NCBI GenBank assembly: GCA_001598975.1
Contig: BBXU01001243.1
Location: forward strand, 1-53,287
Direction: 5' to 3'
DNA length: 53,287 nt
Origin: Parachlorella kessleri
Lineage: Eukaryota > Chlorophyta > Trebouxiophyceae > Chlorellales > Chlorellaceae
The notes beneath the pieces are model-generated. The model had not been told where the DNA came from. It searched no databases and was given only the letters and a program-made list of their open reading frames with translations. This document shows positions 9,213-18,587 of the stretch, in pieces (position 1 is the stretch's first letter; each line of letters opens with the position of its first letter). The translations under genes and the position numbers were made by a program.

Positions 9213-11967
9213 TCATGCGCTCACAAACAGCTCGACCTCTGCAAGTTTGAGAACAGCAGTCTCATTGCTCCTGCAGCAACAAGCGCTGTTTTTTATGGAT
9301 CAGGCCGTGGCTGATGTTATCATCACCCGTTTGTGCTGCCGCTGCTGCGCAGGCCAGCACACACACTACAAGACCATAAAAAAGTGCACCCCTGGAACCC
9401 TGGACTTTGAAGCCACGCTTCACTCACCTAATTTGGAGGGCCAGAACATCGCCCTCAAGGCTAGTGAAGTCCCCGCCACTCTTGCAAAAGATGTCCACCT
9501 GGTCACCAGGCCTGGCAGCAGCTGTGACTTGCTGCTGTGCGCACAGGCTGTCATAGCCTGAGGCATCTTCATCACTGCCTGCTTCTGTGTTGCTGACATG
9601 GACCTCCAGCAGGCCCAGGCTTGCTGGGTTGAACTGGCTGTAAGCTGGGAGGGTGATGCGGACTGCACCGCAGGAAACATAACCCTGGGTAGCCAGATCT
9701 GGCTGCACATGCTGCCAGCATGATTTGCCTGTCCATGCCAGGGGGACATCCTTACCCACCAAACATTCAACCCCCTGCCATGCACACGAGCTAGGCACCT
9801 CAGCAACCCACCTCCGGAGATGGCGGTCGTCTCATTCAGCACCACAAACCAGTAAGGATCAGGCTCTGCCCTTGTCTCAGAATAAGTAAGGGGCTGCCCA
9901 TCAACGGCCTTCCCGGCTGAATGCTGGGGACTCCGTGTGGATGACTGGTTGGCGGCAAACCCCTCTAAACCTGGAGATCAAAACCAGAATGCGCTTGCAA
10001 GTCTATGCGTATGGAGCCTTGGCACACACCGACACGGTGCAGGTGGCGCAAGTGTGACACCAGCAATGCAGTGCTGCACAGTGTAAACGATACCTTGCAA
10101 AGTCACGGCCGGTGGGGCTTGTGCTGGAGAGCCGCTGTCTCCTGCAGAGCAGTCCGTTAAACATGGCTCAATGTCCTTGACTGCCACCCGTGTGTAACTC
10201 ATAATGTGCCTCGAGGTAGTGCAGCCCAAGTCCCTCCTGTCTATCAAACAAGCACCACCACCACCACCACCACCAGTTAGCCAAGGAGGTGATGGATGTA
10301 CGTACCCCCTAGGTCCTTGCATTCTGCGAAGCAGCCACCGCAGTAGTTCGTGACGCACTCCAGCCCCCCGCCACATTTTATTTCGGCGCATGGGTCTTCC
10401 AAGCAGTCGACAGTGTTGCCCTCTGGGCACCCTCCTGCAACACAGGCAGCGGCAGCATGGCTAGCTCGTGATGTCACCCCTTGGATGCTCAGGGTGAGCT
10501 GATCTCATGCATCAGTACAGATTGTGCGTTATTGGCGAGTCAAATCAAACCCTACTTTTGTATGTTGCTATGCAGACCCTGACAGTCCAAGAAGCCTGCC
10601 AAAGACCTGCCCACCCGGGTCCCCTCCTAGGTCCCTGCACTCTGCGTTGCAGCCTCCACAGTAGTTGGACACACACTGCTGGCCCACAGGACATGTGGTT
10701 GCGGCGCACGGGTCAACCAGGCAGTTGACAGTGTTGCCATCCGGGCAGTCTCCTGCAACCAGACAGCAGCAGATATGAGACGACTTGCAGCGGGGGCCCC
10801 ACATGGGCAGCGGGTAGGTCCAGTCAGGCGCAGCAAGTGGGGTGTACCTAGGCATCACCCTAGACCCTCCCCAGCTGGTGCCCAGCTCCACTCTTTGCTG
10901 CCGCACTGACACTACTACGCAGCTGCCAACGGACAGGTTCAAAGATGCCATACGAACTGAATATGCACCGTAGTCATTCCAACCTGGGGGCGCAGGGCTG
11001 GTAGGGGTGCATGTGCTGCAGCCGCACTCATCAGTGACTCGCTCCTCGCCAGCATTACAAGAGCCAACAACTTGAGGGCACGCCGGTGGGCAGCCTGCAA
11101 CACGTCATTGCAGGTTGTCCTCTCAATCATACCCGATGCGTTTCAGACCCAAGTTGGCAGGTGGGTTCCAGGGTGCTGCTCAAGCAGGGGAACTGCTGGC
11201 AAGTCCAGCTCTGGACCAGGAGGAGCCATTCAAAGCAGACCGCGTCTGCCAGAAGTATGCAGGCACAATGCCTTTGGATTACGCCTTGGACAGCCTGCCA
11301 TAGATGATACATGAAAACATGTCCCAAGTGCCCTATATCGTGTAGTGGAAGCCAAACCACGAGAGTGTTCTGCTAGCACATTCAAGGGCAGCTAGGTACA
11401 AAAAAACTGCTCTTGGGAGAGCAGTCCCCCAGACTTACAAGTGAACTGGCAGGGGCACGCTCCACGCGTGCAGGTTTCTCCTGACTGGCAGGGAGTAGGC
11501 TGTACATCACAGGGGTGCACATAGCAGAAGATCGCCGGGCATATGACTCCAGGTGCTGCATAACCAAGCCAGAGTTTCAGTATAAACAGGCAAGCTCACT
11601 GTCGACTGTTCAGACGGCCATCGTTGATAGAGGCGGTCTGCAGGTTAAAGTGGCCACTGGTCGGCGTGCTTACTTACCAGGAGTGTCAGTCATGTTCCTA
11701 CACTCCGCATAGCAGCCCCCACAGTAGTTGGCAACACATTGCTGGCCCTCCAGACACGTTGTAGAGGCGCACGGGTCGACAAAGCACTCAACAGTGTTGC
11801 CCTCGGGGCAGTCTCCTGCACGGCTCAGCTACAAAACTCCAAAGAAATGCCCCGCGGTGGGAACCCCTTGAAGAGCGCGTTGGCAAGACAGTGCTCGCAC
11901 CTCCGACGGCCTGGACCCCAACCGCGAATCGTGAACTTAGGAGAATAGCCATAAGTAGTCCGATCAT
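9213..11967 (-). CDS. Secreted protein with three eight-Cys modules and a C-terminal F5/8C (fucolectin-like) domain
   Basis: Exons, in transcript order: 11901-11967, 11678-11815, 10615-10752, 10306-10434, 10094-10141, 9812-9970, 9428-9728 and 9213-9270. They give 345 residues with phases 1,1,1,1,1,1,2. MIGLLMAILLSSRFAVG is a signal peptide; an in-frame ATG further upstream (12015) would bury it, so I prefer 11967. Three exons encode the module with D-P-C and NYCGGC. A 16-codon Pro/Ala linker exon follows. The last three exons form a galactose-binding-like fold: QSSTRSPQHSAGKAVDG, then EPDPYWFVVL, then GAVRITLP and LEVHVSN, and finally VLKLAEVELFVSA. These match F5/8 type C / fucolectin landmarks (N-x-x-x-QSS, AVDG, W-x-V-x-L, L-AEVEV). 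The domain usually binds sugars or lipids on surfaces. The 925-bp intron at 10753-11677 could hide a non-module exon. Confidence 0.83.
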
Positions 11968-12250
11968 GGTGTTGCCACTACGCATATTCAACCCTGACTC
12001 TCCCATGTTCAGCAAAACTCTACAGGTCTCGGGAATCCTTGCAGGGAGCTCCCCATCTCAGAGGCCAGGTGACAGCCAATACATGCGGCCGGTGCCGCTT
12101 GTTGCGCAGCTTTACACGGACTGCCCCGACATGGCGCACTTCATGCTCAGCACGACTGCTCAGCATGCCCGCCAGCGCTCTTTCCGAGGGATGCCTCGAC
12201 GGAAGGCTACTCGGCAATATAAGGCTCTCATCAGGGTCTACAATGTGGCT
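11968..12250. promoter_or_regulatory. Bidirectional promoter region, Cys-rich lectin gene / subtilase 1
   Basis: The spacer is 283 bp between two divergent start codons of predicted secreted proteins. A TATAAG is at 12218-12223 on the plus strand, 33 bp before the subtilase ATG; if used, it would leave a very short leader. No equivalent box is obvious for the minus-strand gene. Confidence 0.55.
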
Positions 12251-14427
12251 ATGTCGCTCAAGCTGTTGTTGGGGATATGCCTTCTGCACCTGGCTAGTGA
12301 GGTGCGTGACCCGCTTCACATCCAGTTTTGCTGCACGCTGAACTGGGCGTTTCAGTGATAGTTACAAAACAATCCCTTTGAACTGGGAGGCTGTAGGCAC
12401 AGGGCAGACGAGGGCAACTACCCCATGCCACAGACAGGATCATAGTGAGGTATCAGGGAACAACTGAGCGGCGTGGCAAGGGTCTGCAGGGCATTATCAC
12501 ACACCACCTACGAAATGAAAGCGTCGCACAGGCCCTTCGTAGGCTTCGGCGTGACAAAGGTATGCAAGGTTGTGACTCAAGCTGCACAAGCAGTGTCGCA
12601 CTAGCTGACAGGGTTGGTCAGTGCAAGGAGTATCGGAGCGAGCCTAACTAGCTGGCAGGGTAACAAGTGCAAATCACTGCTGGTCAGGGGTGCCATGTTG
12701 GGTGCGGCGGTGCTCAAGACGCTTGCACCAAGCTGGGAGGCCTTCTTGCAGAGCGCAGGTTGCAGCTTTGCCCAGCAAGGCTGTGAGCATGACGCATGGC
12801 ACTAAGCCCCTTGCCTGCCCTCTCCCTGCTACAGATGTGCTTCACGCAGAGCCGGACCATGAGATTAGGGCATCAATGGAACCAAATGACCCCATGTGGT
12901 CCCAACAGTGGGGCATGAGGCGGGTTGGCGCAGCGCAGGCGTTCAACCTTACGGGTCAGCTGAAGCAGAAGATGACGGTCTGCGTGATAGACTCGGGAAT
13001 TGACTACAGTCACACCGAGCTAATCCCAAACCTCCACCCACTAGTTGGGTACAACGCCTTGAATGCTTCATCCGATGTATTCGATGACAATGGCCACGGG
13101 ACACACTGCGCTGGGACCATAGGTAATTTTGCCGCTATTCTGGGACGGTGCTTTGCTCTGTCCACCAGTCAAAGTGATACTTGCTGCCTATACGTTACAA
13201 CTTGCCACCTACCATGCTCAGAGGTGGTGGCGCTTGATCCGCTGCGTGCAGGCGCTGTTGGCATGAACAGTGTAGGCATTGCCGGCATGAACTGGGGTGT
13301 GCAGCTCCTAGCCTGCAAGTTTATCAACCAGGATGGCATTGGGTGGGTATCTGGCGTGATAGACTGCCTGGACTTCTGCGTTAGGAACAACGCCACCATC
13401 AGCAGCAACTCCTATGCCCTTTCGGATATCAATGCCACCAGCACTATCCTACAGGACGCCATAGCACAGGCGGGGGCTCAGGGACACTTGTACGTCACGG
13501 CAGCAGGTGAGCAAGGCGGGTGCTGGGAGCAGAAGGCTTTCTTGATGGTCTTGAACTATGATGGTCGTCTACGAGGCGTAGGAGCGAAGTATCACAGCTA
13601 GAAGTCAACCTGCGCGCATAGGCAGTGACAAGTAACAGGTTTGCACCACCCTCACCTGTGCAGGGAATGAGGGGCTTGACTTGGATGCCGGGACAGCCAC
13701 AGTCCTTCCAGCAGCCTTCCGCCTCCCAAATATGCTGACAGTGGCGGCAGCACTAGACGGGGGAGAGGAGAGCGGGTCTCAGGACCGCCTTGCTGGCTTC
13801 TCTAACTGGGGGAATTCCACTGCACACTTGGCCGCTCCTGGGACCCACATTCTTTCCACATATCCCGGCAACTGGCTTGCCTACATGAGCGGCAGCAGCA
13901 CTGCTGCCCCCTTTGTTGCCGGGGCGGCAGCCTTCCTGCACAGCCTGTCGGGAGCCTTCTTGTCCAACACCCAAATCAGGCAGACGCTGCTGCAAACAGC
14001 CAAGCCAGTGCCTGGCCTGGCTGGCAGAACTGTGACAGGAGGCATGCTTGACCTGTGGGCCGCCGCGCAGGCAGTGGCAGCCGAGACCTCGGGTATGGCA
14101 GCTGCCACAGCTGCTGTCCTACCCGCTCCCTCAAGCCCCTCAGCGCTTGACACTGATGGCACCTTGCCGCCGCAAACACCACCAAGCGCTGGCAGTAGGT
14201 GAGAATGCTGTTCGCGCACGTTGGGCTTGCGGACGGCTTCCAATGGCTAGGAATTTACTGTATTGGACTTGCACTGCAGGCTCCCACAGTTGCAGCGCAT
14301 GCTGATGGGCCCGCGAGATCTTCTGTGGCAGACGCTCCAGTCCGTTGCAACCTCGTGGCACCAGTGGGACGCGTTCTTAAGGGCCACGCTGGAGCGCACA
14401 GCAGCGTACCCAAGGCAGACACGCTGA
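12251..14427 (+). CDS. Subtilisin-like serine protease (peptidase S8), tandem copy 1
   Basis: Exons: 12251-12296, 12434-12559, 12612-12758, 12835-13122, 13252-13506, 13664-14198 and 14280-14427, giving 514 residues; all phases close. MSLKLLLGICLLHLA is a signal peptide. The next exons form an I9-like propeptide ending in VLHAEPDHEIR. The catalytic domain follows: Asp in CVIDSGIDYSH, His in NGHGTHCAGTIG, the oxyanion Asn in AAGNEG, and Ser in SGSSTAAPFVAG, where the usual T-S-M is S-S-T. The triad is therefore complete. NDPMWSQQWGM is the usual start of the mature enzyme. After the catalytic domain comes a Ser/Pro/Ala linker and a short amphipathic tail with several Trp. Likely role: secreted or wall-associated endoprotease. 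It starts 283 bp from the divergent Cys-rich lectin gene and is followed by a second subtilase. The third exon could instead end at an earlier donor near 12660. Confidence 0.9.
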
Positions 14428-14986
14428 GCACCCTCAGGGCGTATGGCTCCTGCTAGTTGAGCCTCTCCACTCAGGAACTACTGGGATAGTTTTCTTCTGT
14501 TGTGCTACCCAAGCACTGCTAAGTTCTCTGCATACCTAGCTATCAGCCAATGTTCAGACCAAGGCATGACAGCTGAAGTGCGGGCTTTTTTTTAACTTAG
14601 CAAGGCACTCCATCTGCTTCCTTTGTTCTGCTGCAAACCTTGTCAACTTAGCAAGTCTAGCAGTCTATCCCTTAGTTCTCTCGCCTAGAGTGCTGCGTGC
14701 TGTGCTCTCGCGCCTTGGCGAATGGTTTTGAGTTTACAAAGCCGCCTTACCATGCGTAATCCTGGTGTGGCAATGGCGTAAGGCCACTGACGCTTCGGCC
14801 AGGATCGAGCTTTTCGTTGCTGGTCGCCGTTGTCATGATGACTTGATCCGAAGTGATGGGTTCATCCTCACCATGCAGCGACCTTCACCACAAGAGCTCC
14901 ATATTAGTCGTTTTATGGGCTCTTTTATTAGTGCATCAGGTACGTGGCACACATAGAGGACTGTGGAGAGAGTCGTGAACTTGGCT
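14428..14986 (+). other. Spacer between the two subtilase genes
   Basis: The 559 bp hold the 3' flank of copy 1 and the upstream region of copy 2. An AACTTAGCAAG motif occurs twice about 52 bp apart (near 14595 and 14646), and a run of T is at 14585-14594. A signal-peptide exon for copy 2 could lie here, but I could not identify one. Confidence 0.4.
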
Positions 14987-17893
14987 ATGTACCGGCTCAG
15001 CTTAATAACGCAGGGTGCAGCCGGTTCAGGAGTGAAAGAGGGAGCTGTCGCCATGACAGCACAGGCCGGTTACAAACCAGGCACGGTCACGGTGAAGTTG
15101 AAGGGACGTGGTGCAGCTAGCAGGCTCCTAGCTACGCAGCTGGGCTTGGCACCTCCACTTGGCCAGCTTGCCGTGGCCAGCGTGCCAGAGGGAAAAAGCT
15201 CTGAAGAGTACTCTTCAGAGCTGGAGACTTTCGAGGGTGAGCGTCTAGCACCTGCTTCTTTGCTAGGCCAGCCCCTTTTAACTGCAAGCTATTGGCCCGT
15301 GCTCCCAAAGCCAGCAAGCAGTGCTCCTACTAGCTGCCGAGCTCCCCCTTTTCCTGTGCTGATTTCCCTCCTTCCAGGTAGCCTTCCTTCTGTCTCTTAC
15401 AGCCTTCCTGGGCGCAGCCTATGAACTTAAGTGTGCAAATTTGTGAGTGCAGGTGTAGAGTATGCCGAGCCCAACTATTTGGTCAGACTCTTGGCAAGGA
15501 CCTCCGACCCTCTGGTTCCCAGCAAGACGGACATTGTTGGTGGGATTGATGTGAGGGACAGCCCAGTGGTCCCACAAAGTCAGTACTACCTGTCCCTCAC
15601 CCGCGCTTTGGAGGCTTGGGATATCCGAACTGATGCAAGTGGCGTCAAGGCTTGTATCATAGGTGAGCTTGGGCGCCACAACTTGAGTGCCTGCACAAGT
15701 AAGCCAGGGAAACATAACTTCCTGCGTAAATCCGTGCGTTATGAATGTTTGCAGACACAGGCGTGGACTTTGACCACCCTGACTTGCTGGAGAATGTATC
15801 ACCAGTTGGTTACGATGCTGCTGAGTACTCCCCTGATGGCAGCGTCACTGACGAGTTTGGGCATGGCACCCTCGTGGCCGGTATTGTTGGCGCAGTAGGT
15901 GGGTCAGCAGAACTGCTGTGCTGGCAGGGTAAGACTGCAAAGCTGTTGGTTGGGCAATTACTTGTACCTTGACTAGCTGTAGAGCTTTCGAGGGTAAGAG
16001 GGCAGGTCGCACTACCTGGAATTCAGTTACCAAGCGCCTTGTGGGCGCCCTTGCAGGAAACAACTCAATGTTTGGGGCAGGCATTGCGTGGCGGGTTCAG
16101 CTGCTATCTTGTAAGATCTTCCCCAATGGCTCAGAGCTGGCAGATGTCCAAAGCGCCCAGAGGTGCCTGCGGTGGTGCATGTAAGTGGCGGGGCAGGGGA
16201 ATGCAGGCCGTTTGGCATGGTCCGCAGCGGCCTACCACCATGGAAGTCAGGGGCAGCAGGCAGGGCGTGCAGGGTCACCAAAGAGCACCAAGGCATCCTG
16301 TTATTGATTTTCAGGCTTGCCCTGCCTGCTCAGCTGTTGTTGGTCGACCTGTGGCTAGAGCCTTGTGCTCATGACCAAGCTGTGGAGGTCCGCTGTGCTT
16401 ATGCAGAGACCAGGGCGCTCAGGTGTCCTGCAACTCGTGGGGCCTGTTGCAGGCCAGCCCACCATCGCGGAGTCTTCATGACACAATAGCCGCTGCAAAT
16501 GCAGCTGGTAAGCATGATGGGGAATGCCCTCCTACACATTGTCATATGGATGGTTTGAGCGGTTCTGAGCGGCATTGCCATCTCTGGTGCAGGCCACATT
16601 GCAGTTTTCGCAGCTGGGAACGATAATGTGGACCTCGATACCTCAGGTATGCATGTGTGAGTCTGCGAGTGATACATAGCTGCAGGAGATATCCATCTTG
16701 AAATCACCATGAGGGTCCTGCAGTAAACTGGGATCTACAGCGGGGTGCCATGAAGAGTGGTCACATTGATACAGGTGCCAAGACCTACCCAGCCTCCTAC
16801 TCAGACCTGCCAAACTTGATAAGGTGGGCCACGCTCGCTACAGCTTGCTCTCTTGCATCCCTTGCATCATAAGCCAAGCCAGTGGCAGCTGCTTGTATTG
16901 CCAGTGCATCACAATGTCAGCGTAATGTCGATTCTCCCCATTGCAGTGTAGCTGCCACCGACCCTGAAGGCCTTACGCTCGGGGCTGACAGCAACTTTGG
17001 TGGCCAGACGGTCACCATTGCCGCCCCTGGTGTTGACATTCTCAGCACAGCCCCTGGCGGGGAGATGGCCCTGGGCACCGGCACCAGCTTTGCAGCCCCA
17101 CAAGCGGCGGGTGCCCTGGCATTGCTACTGGCCGAAGCCGAAGCGAAGGGTGAGCCCCCTCCCATGGTTCTAACCTGGTGTGAAAATTTGAAATGTGGCT
17201 GCCTGCTACGCATCAGACATATGCAAGGTTTGGATTGAGTGCTTATGGCCAGGTGTATGCCGCAGTGATGTTGACATGTTGACTATGCAGTACAGCTGTA
17301 CACTGTGTTGATCCCACATGCAGGCTTAGCATTGGAGCCTTGTCAATACAAAGCACTGCTAATTGGGACAGCACACAAGACGCCTGGCCTAGATGGCAAA
17401 GTGCAAGCCAATGTGGGTATATCTGCTGCCTCTTATCTGGCGTATTACAAGGAGAAGCAGGTGTTCTCGACACACATGGAGTGGCAGGTCCAGATAGCGT
17501 GCACTGTGTGGTGTACCATCAACACAAGTGGGCTTGTCCAGACGCTGGCCATGCTCCATGCAGGGGCTTCTCAATGTGCAAGCCGCCCTTGAGGCCCTTA
17601 CGGCTGGTGAGATTCCGCCCTGTTTGCCGCCATTCGGAGCGTCGCCAAGCCCAAACCAACAGCAAAACCATGCACTGTACCCTTCTCCTCAACCCGTCCC
17701 GCCCTCATCCTCTCCGGCACCTGGCCCTCCCTTCACCCCACCCCCAGCTTCGGCTCCTACGGCCGGTGGCGATCTTGTAAACGCTATGGAACGCACGCCA
17801 GGGCCGACAGCTATGGGAGATGACTACAGCCCAAGCCAGGCAGCTTCTGCCCCACGGCAGGATTCACCTCCACAAGATGTCACGGGGCTGTGA
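14987..17893 (+). CDS. Subtilisin-like serine protease (peptidase S8), tandem copy 2
   Basis: Ten exons: 14987-15236, 15453-15662, 15755-15898, 16057-16180, 16407-16507, 16593-16646, 16775-16823, 16947-17149, 17324-17460 and 17564-17893. They give 533 residues and every phase closes. Order: propeptide (PGTVTVKLKG to VEYAEPNY), Asp in DTGVDFDHPD, His in EFGHGTLVAGIVG, substrate strand VSCNSWG, oxyanion Asn in AAGNDN, Ser in GTSFAAPQAAG, then a Pro/Ser-rich tail of about 90 residues. The triad is complete and more canonical than in copy 1. From the ATG used (14987) no signal peptide is visible, so an upstream exon is likely missing from my model. Copy 1 has 7 exons with different junctions, so the duplication is old or the two were recruited separately. 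The first exon contains a perfect 26-bp palindrome. Confidence 0.9.
15197..15222. repeat. Perfect 26-bp palindrome inside a protease exon
   Basis: The half-site AGCTCTGAAGAGT is followed immediately by its exact reverse complement, with no spacer. It lies in the propeptide coding sequence of the second subtilase and encodes a Ser/Glu-rich stretch (SSEEYSSE). Confidence 0.97.
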
Positions 17894-18587
17894 CATAGCA
17901 TACCAGTGGCCAGATAGCCCAAGCAGGTAAGATGTGTGGCAGTAAATGTTGTCTATGAAGCCAGATCACAAGTGTTGCAGATAACTGCTCCAGGACCTGT
18001 AAGCACCATCTCCTCCCCTCTGGTGTTGTATGTACTACTAGTATATGATGTTATTAACTCATATGTACTTTGTATGCTTCTGGTACTGCATGGGGTCGCA
18101 GGAGGTTGCTAGGTACTGTGCCTTCGCTCCTATCTGGTTTTAGTAGTTTTGAGATTACATCTCTATTTCACCACACCTGTCACAAGGTTGCTTTTGATTT
18201 AGTTGCAAGGTTGTCACGTGCGTGGGGGTTTGCACATTACTTGTCCTTCAAACGGTTCGTCCGCAGGTGCAGGTGGGGTTTAGCGGTTGCAGGATCTAAT
18301 CTTTGCAAAAATTGTAACATAGCAGGTGTGCAAGGGCCAAATTCAACCTAAGCCAGTACAGGGAATGCCCAGAGGCTTGCAAGGCCAAGTTGACTATCGG
18401 CGCCTGCGCGCGCTCTTATGACCGTGGGGCTCCTCTAGTCAGGAATTGTGAAGTGCAAAACACCAGAGATTAAAAGGCGTTCAGGGGGTCGGCTCCTAAA
18501 GCCACGGCTGGGCAGCACCCCGCCGATGCACCACACCAGTCGCTTCCTGGTGCGGCTCGAGCGCCCCACAGTGGATCGGTTGTTGCT
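17894..18587 (+). other. Spacer between subtilase 2 and the Gln-rich gene
   Basis: About 690 bp without a recognisable exon. It is more AT-rich than its surroundings near 18020-18070. A TGTAA at 18313-18317 could be the polyadenylation signal of subtilase 2. The promoter of the next gene should lie in the second half; no TATA box is clear. Confidence 0.4.

Noticed and set aside
10753..11677. Further eight-Cys module in the long intron of the lectin gene
   Set aside because: I looked for the minus-strand NYCGGC coding pattern and found only the six modules already listed.
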